64,000 nucleotides of DNA, from positions 62,001 through 126,000 of the forward strand of contig RFFU01000074.1 in NCBI GenBank assembly GCA_003697085.1, read 5' to 3'. Shown here piece by piece: positions 54,990-62,876 of the stretch. The DNA comes from Candidatus Hydrogenedentota bacterium. Its GTDB lineage: Bacteria; UBA8481; J006. The position numbers were made by a program, and so were the translations under genes. Under the pieces are notes generated by a model. It saw nothing but the letters and a program-made list of their open reading frames with translations, had not been told where the DNA came from and did not search any database. The stretch's first letter is position 1; each line of letters begins with the position of its first letter.

Positions 54990-56012
54990 TCAGAATGTCG
55001 TGTCCCTTTGTATGAGCGATACCGGAAGGACATAATGGTATCGGCGGATTTTTTTACCGGCGATTATTTTGAGAAGAAGATCCGCGGCTTTATAGCCCAT
55101 TTGCCACGCAGGAACCCGGATGGTCGTTAATCCGATCGCCTGAGTGTAACGCCAACTCACATCGTTGTAGCCGACGATTCCGGCTTCTCCAGGAACGGAA
55201 AGGCCCGCCTCGGAAAGGATTTCCAGGAGAGGAAGTGCGAACTCGTCGATCGAAAGAAAAAAACCGGCGGTATGGGATTTCCTTTTGAGAATATTCCGGA
55301 GTTTCTGTAACGGGGCTTTACCCGATTCATCGACATTGACGAAAATGACCGGTTGAGGATCAAGTCCCTTTTGAAATCCGGCCAATTTTTGTTTTTGGCT
55401 GTAACTCGAAGAAAGAGAGAGAAAATAGTATTTTTCATAACGCCCCCGCTTCAGTACGCGTGCTGCTTGTATTCCTCCATCAAAGGCGTCGGCCATGACA
55501 GAGGGAACCATGTCAAGAGAATCGTTGCGGAAATTGACGAACACGAACGGAAAAGACCGGGAGATTAATTGGCGCAGTTCACCGGGTTTTATTCTTTCTC
55601 CGAAAAATAGTCCCCCGTCGACCCGGCCTTCCCGGATCGCTCGAAGATAATTCGGGGTCTTATCAAGACGGGAAGTATTTTCTAGAGTGGAAGCAAGTTG
55701 AACGTAATAATTGGATTTTTCCAGTAAATGGGCCGCACCCGAAAGAACCAACGAATGGTACGGCGCCGCTGCTGAGTAAAGTTCGTCGCTTACGAAGAGA
55801 ATGTTGGACGTTCTGCTCATTACCAGACCGCGGGCGGCCGCGTTGGGGTAATAGTGATTCGCTTTACAAACCTCAAGAACCCTTTTTCTCGTCTTGGGAG
55901 CAAACGGTACCTTTTTGTCTGGATCGTTGAGAATGCGCGAAACGGTCGAAATGGAAACTCCCGCTCTTTTTGCGATCTCTTTGATTCCTACACGCGTTCT
56001 CGATTGCCCCAT
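54990..56012 (-). CDS. LacI-family transcriptional regulator
   Basis: 340 residues. N-terminal helix-turn-helix TRVGIKEIAKRAGVSISTVS and hinge segment ARGLVMSRTSNILFV, then a periplasmic-binding-protein-like effector domain (VDGGLFFGE, AGIVGYNDVSWRYTQAIGLTT and KAADLLLKII are family features). Divergent from the transporter genes at 56467, which it probably controls in response to a sugar. The effector is unknown. It lies in the AT-richer locus. Confidence 0.92.
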   Translation of the reverse strand: MGQSRTRVGIKEIAKRAGVSISTVSRILNDPDKKVPFAPKTRKRVLEVCKANHYYPNAAARGLVMSRTSNILFVSDELYSAAAPYHSLVLSGAAHLLEKSNYYVQLASTLENTSRLDKTPNYLRAIREGRVDGGLFFGERIKPGELRQLISRSFPFVFVNFRNDSLDMVPSVMADAFDGGIQAARVLKRGRYEKYYFLSLSSSYSQKQKLAGFQKGLDPQPVIFVNVDESGKAPLQKLRNILKRKSHTAGFFLSIDEFALPLLEILSEAGLSVPGEAGIVGYNDVSWRYTQAIGLTTIRVPAWQMGYKAADLLLKIIAGKKIRRYHYVLPVSLIQRDTTF

Positions 56013-56466
56013 AGTCTCATCCTGGTTCTCACCGCTATATCTTCAAACCTCATCATTCAAAATGCAACGTTTGCACTTTTTTGAGGATTGACGTGTTCCG
56101 GGTCCTTTCCGGCCCTTCGAACCGCAGTGTTTTCAAGGCGGAACACACAAAAATCCCCATTGCAACAATCTTTAATAGTAAGATGAGAGAAAAACAAGAA
56201 AAAAATGAAATTTAGGGAAGAACCAGGAAGGGAGGGCGATGTGACGCGGAACGATTCTCCTCTCATTTGATTTCACGGCGTTGAGGAGCCGGGATTCTCG
56301 ATGACAGAAGATCGGGAAGGCCGCGCGGTGGCGTGCCGTTACAAAAAGAAATGATTCTGGCCGATATCCGAGACATTGAATAATATTTTTAGAGGAATTA
56401 AAACGTGCCAAGTAAAAAATACTGGAAGAGGTTCAGGTAAACGAATAAAATCACGGTGAGAGGGAA
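56013..56466. promoter_or_regulatory. Divergent control region of the sugar locus
   Basis: About 450 AT-rich bases between the regulator and the transporter operon hold no gene. An imperfect LacI-type palindrome sits at 56062-56075. A GAGAGGG ribosome-binding site precedes 56467. Both promoters should lie here but I cannot fix their -35 and -10 boxes. Confidence 0.55.
56062..56075. promoter_or_regulatory. Candidate LacI-family operator
   Basis: Reads ATGCAACGTTTGCA; the AACGTT centre is a perfect palindrome and the arms TGCAA/TTTGCA match the family's TGCAAxCGxTTGCA type apart from one missing base. It is about 50 bases upstream of the regulator start, fitting autoregulation. Confidence 0.5.
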
Positions 56467-59130
56467 ATGGAACCCGGCGAGGACGTAAATTTAGGGAACG
56501 AGCGTTGGCGCGCGTGGCAGATTCTGGGGTGGATCGGAATTGCTTTGGTAGCCTGTATTGTACTTCTCTTTGGTTCCCATAAAGAAACCGTTGTGGAGAA
56601 GGGCGTTGTCCTTCACTTGAAGGAACGTCCCGAGTTTAGTTACGACAATTTGGAAGTCCGCGCGGAAAAAGCGGTTTTTAAGGAGTTCATTAGAAGACAT
56701 CCGGAAATTACGCTTCGGAATACCTCGGACCTAAAGGTGCCGAATACGCCGAGCACCGAGCTGCTTTCCATCGCCGGCAACATCGCACCGGATGTCTTTC
56801 GCGTCTCCTTTTCCCAGATGCGGAGTTATATTGAAGAGGGCTTTGTCGCCGATATTACTGATGATTTGGACACGGAATATCGCAGGAATATCCCGGAGAA
56901 GATATGGAAGATTGCGGAGAAGGAGGGGCGCTATTACGGAATTCCCGCGGAGTATATGAACGCAGGATTGATTTACAACAAACAACTCGTTGCGGAAGCC
57001 GGGTTGGATCCTGAAAAGCCTCCCCAAACATGGGAGGAACTCTTTTATTGGGCGCAAGTGTTGACGGATCGGGACAAGATTATGCATTGGGGGGATAAAA
57101 CTTTGGTTGGGCGATGGGGACTGGGTTGGCTGCTGGGGGAAGCGATCGAAGATCGAAATTTTACGACGACGGCGGGAGAATTTTTCGCGAATTTGGTGTG
57201 GCAATATGGCGGAAAAATGGCTGTCGAAAAGGACGGGAAATACAGGGTGTCCTATGCCTCACCCGCCGGAAAAAAAGCTCTGGATCTGATCTGGAAATTC
57301 AAATGGGCACACTGGTTCAAGGATGAACAGGGCCGCGTTATTACGTTGCGGGATGCCTCCGGAAATGTGGTGGTGACCCGGGACCAGTTTGAAAAACTCG
57401 CCGCCCGTGGACCGTACAGAGACGAATACGGCCAAAAGTGGGATTTGCGAAAATTGGATTCGGAAAGAAGAATTATTCGCGGCGTGATCAATGGTAGCGC
57501 TTCCGGCGAAGAGGCCTTAGGAGGAACGAGTCGAGGGTTCGTGCTCTTTGCCGTGGGCGCCGAACGCTGCGCAATGGCGATCGGCTATCCGCGTAGAAAT
57601 TTGGTCAAAATGGTCCAAGGATACGGCCATAAGGACCTCTATGGTTTCGCCCCTTTGCCCGTCGTCAAAGGGGGAAGGCCTGCTAACATGGTTCGCGGTT
57701 TTGTTTATGCCGTGAATGCTCAGATTCGGGATCCGAAGATTCGAAAGGCGGCCGTAGAGTACATCAAATTCCTCTGCTCTGAAGAAGCGAATCGAATGCG
57801 GACGGAACAGTACCTCGCGGAGGACTGGGGTATCCTTGTCCGACCGGATTGGCTTAGAAAATTCGGGTACAACGATGTCTATGAACAGATTCCAAAGGAA
57901 TGGCGGGAGTCCTATCAAAAGATGATGGCGCATTCCCGTTTGGCTCCGCTCTTTGGAAAATACGCCCAAATCCAGTCGAACGAGCTCAAAGAACCGCTCC
58001 AAAGGATTCTGTTGGCGGATGCGGAAAAGCCGGATTTGATGCGGTTGTTGAAAACTTCCGAAAAACGGGCCAATACGATGGTGTTGGGAATGCGCGATCC
58101 AAAGGATATGGCCCGGAAACGACGGATCGCGATAATTGTGCTTTCGTTGGCCGTGTTGGTAATCGGCTTTATCGTTGTTCGGTATTTGAGAGAGCTGACT
58201 CAGGCCTATTCTTCGGACACGGGGCCGGCCGCCGTCAGCGGCCGGAAAGGGGGGTGGACACATCACGTCGGAGCATGGATTTTCTTGATTCCGGCAGTTC
58301 TGACTATACTTCTTTTTCAGTACTATCCACTCCTTCGCGGCTCGGCGATGGCATTTTATGATTGGAAACTCCTGGGGCCGAAAACTTTTGTAGGACTCGA
58401 TAATTTTATCGAGGCCTTCAGCCAACCGCTCTTTTATAAGGTGGTCAAGAATACTTTGTATTACGTCGGGCTTACAATGTCCCTTGGATTTGTTGCACCG
58501 GTGATTCTCGCTATTCTCCTCGCGGAGGTCCCCAAGGGGAAGATATTCTTTCGTGTCATTTACTATATCCCGTACGTGACGACTGGGCTGGTTATTCTTT
58601 TTCTCTGGAAGATGCTTTACTATCCGGGAGAGAGCGGCTTTCTGAATACGTTGTTGGCCCATTTCGGTCTGGGCCCCTATCGCTGGCTTGAGGATCCGAA
58701 ACTTGCGATGATTTGTGTTGTACTTCCGGGAATTTGGGCCGGTGCCGGTGCCGGATCGATAATTTATCTTGCAGCTCTTGCAGGAATCCCTGAAGAAGTT
58801 TATGAAGCAGCGGATCTTGACGGGGCCGGAGTCTTTGACAAGATCATCAAGATTACAATTCCGTTTCTCAAACCTTTGTTGATTATTAATTTCGTCGGGG
58901 CGTTTATCGGGGCGTTTCACGCGTCCGCCAACATATTAATGATGACAGGAGGAGGTCCGCTTAATGCAACGAATGTTTTGGGAACGGAGATTTTCATTAA
59001 ATCGTTTATCTATTTGAAGTTTGGTTATGCTACCGCGCTCGCCTGGATCCTCGGAGCGTTCCTTATCGGATTTACACTGCAGCAACTAAAGATTATGAAG
59101 AATCTCGAATATCGTACGACGGGGAAATAG
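56467..59130 (+). CDS. Fused sugar-binding protein and MalF-type ABC permease
   Basis: 887 residues in one frame. A membrane helix (WIGIALVACIVLLF, about 21-36) anchors an extracytoplasmic solute-binding domain (about 45-540) of the sugar-binding SBP family: GRYYGIPAEYMNAGLIYNK, TWEELFYWAQVL and AVEYIKFLCSEEAN. A second helix (IAIIVLSLAVLVIGFIVVRY, about 553-573) and a short Gly/Ser linker lead to a CUT1 permease domain (about 600-887) with the EAA loop EEVYEAADLDGAG near 775. The SBP thus has two anchors and is tied to its own permease. Partner permease begins four bases downstream. No ATPase is nearby, so a shared MsmK/MalK is likely. Confidence 0.9.
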   Translation: MEPGEDVNLGNERWRAWQILGWIGIALVACIVLLFGSHKETVVEKGVVLHLKERPEFSYDNLEVRAEKAVFKEFIRRHPEITLRNTSDLKVPNTPSTELLSIAGNIAPDVFRVSFSQMRSYIEEGFVADITDDLDTEYRRNIPEKIWKIAEKEGRYYGIPAEYMNAGLIYNKQLVAEAGLDPEKPPQTWEELFYWAQVLTDRDKIMHWGDKTLVGRWGLGWLLGEAIEDRNFTTTAGEFFANLVWQYGGKMAVEKDGKYRVSYASPAGKKALDLIWKFKWAHWFKDEQGRVITLRDASGNVVVTRDQFEKLAARGPYRDEYGQKWDLRKLDSERRIIRGVINGSASGEEALGGTSRGFVLFAVGAERCAMAIGYPRRNLVKMVQGYGHKDLYGFAPLPVVKGGRPANMVRGFVYAVNAQIRDPKIRKAAVEYIKFLCSEEANRMRTEQYLAEDWGILVRPDWLRKFGYNDVYEQIPKEWRESYQKMMAHSRLAPLFGKYAQIQSNELKEPLQRILLADAEKPDLMRLLKTSEKRANTMVLGMRDPKDMARKRRIAIIVLSLAVLVIGFIVVRYLRELTQAYSSDTGPAAVSGRKGGWTHHVGAWIFLIPAVLTILLFQYYPLLRGSAMAFYDWKLLGPKTFVGLDNFIEAFSQPLFYKVVKNTLYYVGLTMSLGFVAPVILAILLAEVPKGKIFFRVIYYIPYVTTGLVILFLWKMLYYPGESGFLNTLLAHFGLGPYRWLEDPKLAMICVVLPGIWAGAGAGSIIYLAALAGIPEEVYEAADLDGAGVFDKIIKITIPFLKPLLIINFVGAFIGAFHASANILMMTGGGPLNATNVLGTEIFIKSFIYLKFGYATALAWILGAFLIGFTLQQLKIMKNLEYRTTGK

Positions 59131-59134
59131 AGCG

Positions 59135-61453
59135 ATGCCAATCATTGCCAAGGTCGGCCGGAAGGATATCGGGGTTCGCTTTACGATTCTTGCCATTTAC
59201 CTGCTGTTGATCTTGGGAGGGATTACGATGGTGTATCCCTTCCTCCTAATGGTGAAAATTTCAATTTCATCCAAAATGGACAATGATGATTATGGATTGC
59301 CCCGCTTTCTTTACGATGAAAACCTCCTGATGGCGAAATACTTGAATGAAAGGCATTCCTACTGGACTGGGCCGATGGCGTTACGTTACCACCGTGACTA
59401 CGGCATCTGGAAAGATCTGATAACTCCTGTAGCTCAAAAAGTGTATCCGCTGGATGACTCCACCCGCGTTGATCGGATTCGAAAAGCTGCGGAAAAATTG
59501 AAAAACGATTTGGAGGCACGGATTCATCCGAAAGACCAAAGGTTGATTACCGCGAAAAACCTGATACTGAGTCATCTTCAACGTATTTTGGCGAGAAAAA
59601 CGCCTTATGACGACCCTCTTCTCACTCGGCTCTTTGAAAGAAATTATGTGGAATTGGGGGAAAGGCTGGGCGAAATAAGGGATCCGAAACATTCGTCCGT
59701 TCTCCGGATTATTCGAAAGGATATCAAGAATCTCGAAGCGTTACGTTCCCCGAAATTCGATCTGAATGACAAGAAGGTGATGGCGGATGTTCAACGGTTG
59801 GGAATTGAGTGGCTGAATTATAAAAAGACGCTTCCGTTGGAATTGAAACAAGTGAATTTTATGAACTACAGTAACAATGGGAAAAACCAACGGGCGTTTC
59901 AGGAGTTTGTTAAGAAAAAATACGGAGGGGATATTTCGAGGGTAAATCGAATTTACGAGGACGGTGTCACCTATTTTTCGGAAATTCTTGCCCCTCATGG
60001 AGGCAGTATCTTTGGTGTGGTCCGTTCTCGTTATTCTGCGAAGGATCGAGATTGGATCGCGTTTAATAAAACGTTGAAGGAAGAGGAATTCTGTGTCCGT
60101 TACTGGGAGGGAAATGAAGCGCGTTGGGGGGAATTTTTTGCCGATCAAGTGAAACGTTATGCCCTGAAAAATGCTCCGGAGAAGTACCATCGATGGGAGG
60201 CCTATTTCAATACGGAGTACAGCGTGGAAGCCATCAACGATATTTTGGGGACCTCTTTTATTCAGGCAAGTTGTCTCTCGCTTCCACTCCCTGACAAAGG
60301 ATTGCTGAAAAATAGAGTCGTTCGCGGTATATGGAAAAGGTTTCTTCTGGAAAATCGGGAAAATCTCAATTTCCTCAGGATCAACGTTACAAAGAAACTT
60401 CAGGAGCGGTTTTCGGAATATCTTCAAAAAAAATATGGAACCGTCTCGCGGCTTAATCGGGTATTGTCCCGGGAATTGTCAGAGGGGGGGACGAAGTTTC
60501 GGAGGTTTGAAGATTATGAATTGGCCGCCAATCGCCCGTTGGAGACGATGGCGATGCGGAGAGATTGGGATGAATTTGTGCGGACTCAGTGTCCTATTGA
60601 ATATATTCAATATTATTCCTACGAGGCGCGGTGGCGGGACTACCTGAGACAAAAATACGCGAAGATTGAGAACTTCAATAAAACTCTTAAAACACGGCGT
60701 TACCGGTCGTTCTCAGAGGTTCCAGCCCCCTTTGCAGAATATGACCTCTATGATTATCTCAAGCATAGAAAAGGGTTGCGTTGGCGTTTTGTATGGGCGA
60801 ATTATCGGTATGCCTTGGATCGCCTCTTCTTTAATGGAAGGGCGGCCTATAATACTCTTGTCCTCGTGGCCTTATCCCTGTTTACTGCGCTGACGGTGAA
60901 TCCGCTTGCGGCTTATGCACTTTCGAGATTTCGTTTGAGTTACGCCCATAAAGTTCTCCTTTTCTTTTTGGCGACGATGGCGTTTCCCCCCGAGGTGACG
61001 ATGATTCCGAATTTCCTTTTGATAAAAGAATTGGGCCTCCTGAACTCGTACGCGGCTCTCGTGCTTCCCGGGATGGCGAATGGCTTTTCAATCTTTCTTC
61101 TGAAAGGGTTCTTTGACAGTATTCCGTTGAGTTTGTATGAGGCGGCAGAGCTTGATGGGGCCAACAATTTTCAAATGTTTTATAAAATCACACTTCCCTT
61201 GTCGAAACCTGTCTTGGCCGTCATTGCGTTGAACACGTTCATGTATGTCTACGGAAGCTACCTGTGGGCGTTGCTGATTTGTCCGGCCAGAAAATTTTGG
61301 ACGATTATGGTTTTTGTTACACAATTTCAACAGGTGCAACTTCCTCATCAAACAATGGCGGCGTTGGTCCTGGCTGCATTGCCCCCCTTGATTGTCTTTG
61401 TGCTTTGCCAAAAGGTGATTATGCGCGGGATTGTCATTCCCCAGTCGAAGTGA
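59135..61453 (+). CDS. MalG-type ABC permease with a ~515-residue extracytoplasmic insertion
   Basis: 772 residues instead of the usual ~280. The first helix (FTILAIYLLLILGGITMVYP, about 13-34) is followed after residue ~45 by ~515 polar residues, and the other permease helices start near 572 (NTLVLVALSLFTALTVNPLA). The EAA loop is LSLYEAAELDGANNF near 661. The insertion contains four spaced units of the pattern F..Y(L/F)..KY..(I/V)..(L/I)N (about 250, 350, 422, 495), e.g. QEFVKKKYGGDISRVN and RDYLRQKYAKIENFN, resembling a helical piece of GH42-like enzymes. It may contact the tethered binding domain or substrate. ATG four bases after the fusion gene. Confidence 0.9.
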   Translation: MPIIAKVGRKDIGVRFTILAIYLLLILGGITMVYPFLLMVKISISSKMDNDDYGLPRFLYDENLLMAKYLNERHSYWTGPMALRYHRDYGIWKDLITPVAQKVYPLDDSTRVDRIRKAAEKLKNDLEARIHPKDQRLITAKNLILSHLQRILARKTPYDDPLLTRLFERNYVELGERLGEIRDPKHSSVLRIIRKDIKNLEALRSPKFDLNDKKVMADVQRLGIEWLNYKKTLPLELKQVNFMNYSNNGKNQRAFQEFVKKKYGGDISRVNRIYEDGVTYFSEILAPHGGSIFGVVRSRYSAKDRDWIAFNKTLKEEEFCVRYWEGNEARWGEFFADQVKRYALKNAPEKYHRWEAYFNTEYSVEAINDILGTSFIQASCLSLPLPDKGLLKNRVVRGIWKRFLLENRENLNFLRINVTKKLQERFSEYLQKKYGTVSRLNRVLSRELSEGGTKFRRFEDYELAANRPLETMAMRRDWDEFVRTQCPIEYIQYYSYEARWRDYLRQKYAKIENFNKTLKTRRYRSFSEVPAPFAEYDLYDYLKHRKGLRWRFVWANYRYALDRLFFNGRAAYNTLVLVALSLFTALTVNPLAAYALSRFRLSYAHKVLLFFLATMAFPPEVTMIPNFLLIKELGLLNSYAALVLPGMANGFSIFLLKGFFDSIPLSLYEAAELDGANNFQMFYKITLPLSKPVLAVIALNTFMYVYGSYLWALLICPARKFWTIMVFVTQFQQVQLPHQTMAALVLAALPPLIVFVLCQKVIMRGIVIPQSK

Positions 61454-61523
61454 TCGCCGGAACATAAACGAATACAACTTTCGAGGGGAAAAGGGGGATT
61501 TTTTGAAAAAAAAGGAGGAAACG

Positions 61524-62603
61524 ATGGTTTCGGAAAATAGGTCTTTTATGGAAAACCTGGCTGTCTTGAAAAGGGCAAGAACCCGTTCCATCAGTCCAGA
61601 GAATTTTTCCGGGGAGAAAGGAAAGGGCGGAATGGCCACGGAAGGAACGGGTAAAGAATGTGCACGTGATTTAGGACAGGGCTGGAAGATATCACCGAGT
61701 GTTGTGATTGGTTCGGGGACCACGTTTGTGTTGGCCGAAATAGAAGGTCCCGGGGTGATTCAGCAGATTTGGCTTACGCCAACCGGGAATTGGCGCCATC
61801 AAATCCTCCGGATTTTCTGGGATGATCAAGAAGTTCCGTCGGTTGAATCGCCCGTGGGGGATTTTTTCGCTATGGGGTGGGGGAGATTCGCCCCGATTTC
61901 CTCGTTGGCTGTCTGTGTTAATCCGGGAAGTGCCTTCAATTGTTATTGGGCGATGCCATTTCGAAGGAAATGTCGCATTACTTTGGAGAATATTTCGGAG
62001 GAGGATGTTGTTCTTTATTATCAGATTAACTATTCATTGGAGGATGTTTCCGAAGAGTGCGCGTACTTTCATGCGCAGTTTCGTCGCACGAATCCCCTGC
62101 CCTATAAACAGGTTTATACCATTTTAGACGGTGTCCGCGGCCGCGGACATTATGTGGGGACTTATATGGCCTGGGGTGTCAATAACAATGGATGGTGGGG
62201 GGAAGGGGAGATTAAGTTTTATTTGGACGGGGACGGGAAATTTCCAACGATTTGCGGAACCGGAACGGAGGACTACTTTTGCGGTTCCTATAATTTTGAA
62301 AACCGTGAGACGAAACAGTACCAGGAGTTTTCGACACCTTATTCCGGCTTGCACCAGGTAATTCGTCCCGACGGCGTCTATCAGTCTCAAACGCGTTTTG
62401 GGCTCTATCGCTGGCATCTTGTTGATCCGATCCGTTTTGAACAGGATCTGCAGGTTACCATACAAGCGTTGGGATGGCGAGGAACATCGGGGCGTTACCT
62501 TCCGCTCCAGGATGATATCGCTTCCGTGGCGTATTGGTATCAGACTTTACCGACGGCTCCTTTTCCGAGACTCCCAGACAAAGATTACCTGGAGGTGATA
62601 TGA
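61524..62603 (+). CDS. GH172 (DUF2961) family glycoside hydrolase
   Basis: 359 residues from ATG 61524, preceded by AAAAAGGAGGAAACG. No signal peptide, so probably cytoplasmic. DUF2961 features: KISPSVVIGSGTTFVLAEIEG, GPGVIQQIWLT, and the signature TICGTGTEDYFCGSYNFE with the likely catalytic Glu. Characterised GH172 members act on difructose anhydride or D-arabinofuranosyl and related furanosides. In this operon it probably cleaves the imported oligosaccharide. Its TGA overlaps an ATG at 62600 by four bases. Confidence 0.9.
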   Translation: MVSENRSFMENLAVLKRARTRSISPENFSGEKGKGGMATEGTGKECARDLGQGWKISPSVVIGSGTTFVLAEIEGPGVIQQIWLTPTGNWRHQILRIFWDDQEVPSVESPVGDFFAMGWGRFAPISSLAVCVNPGSAFNCYWAMPFRRKCRITLENISEEDVVLYYQINYSLEDVSEECAYFHAQFRRTNPLPYKQVYTILDGVRGRGHYVGTYMAWGVNNNGWWGEGEIKFYLDGDGKFPTICGTGTEDYFCGSYNFENRETKQYQEFSTPYSGLHQVIRPDGVYQSQTRFGLYRWHLVDPIRFEQDLQVTIQALGWRGTSGRYLPLQDDIASVAYWYQTLPTAPFPRLPDKDYLEVI

Positions 62604-62606
62604 ACC

Positions 62607-62876
62607 TTGAGGGCGGGCTCGGCCTATCCAAGTAGAGAAGAACACGGAAGTCCGGAGGCGATTGTTCTCGAAGACGAACGATTGACGTTCCTTGCGGCGA
62701 TTCCGTCACTTGGGGAAGAACCACCCCATTTTGTTCGCGGGGAAGAGGAGGGGTGGAAGAATTTGAGGTTTGCCTGGGATCTCCGGGAGCCCGTGCAACA
62801 AGATTCACTGGAGGTCGTGTTTACGCTTCAGGGATTGATAAAGTTTTTCCGGGGCGCCGCATCTTGTCCCGTGTGA
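62607..62876 (+). CDS. 5' fragment of a frameshifted hydrolase-like gene
   Basis: 89 residues from TTG 62607, with GGAGGTGAT 11 bases upstream. Hydrophilic and beta-rich (SREEHGSPEAIVLEDERLTF, VQQDSLEVVFTLQGLIKFF). It ends at a TGA just after the reading continues sensibly in the +1 frame (fragment at 62842-64000). The ATG at 62600, tightly coupled to the GH172 stop, leads to only 11 codons in the third frame, which hints at a second indel near 62607-62640. Not a complete protein as written. Confidence 0.55.
   Translation: MRAGSAYPSREEHGSPEAIVLEDERLTFLAAIPSLGEEPPHFVRGEEEGWKNLRFAWDLREPVQQDSLEVVFTLQGLIKFFRGAASCPV

Noticed and set aside
62874-62876. TGA as selenocysteine or readthrough codon in the gene after GH172
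   Set aside because: Beyond the TGA the same frame soon meets another stop, while the sensible protein continues in the +1 frame; a frameshift explains it better.
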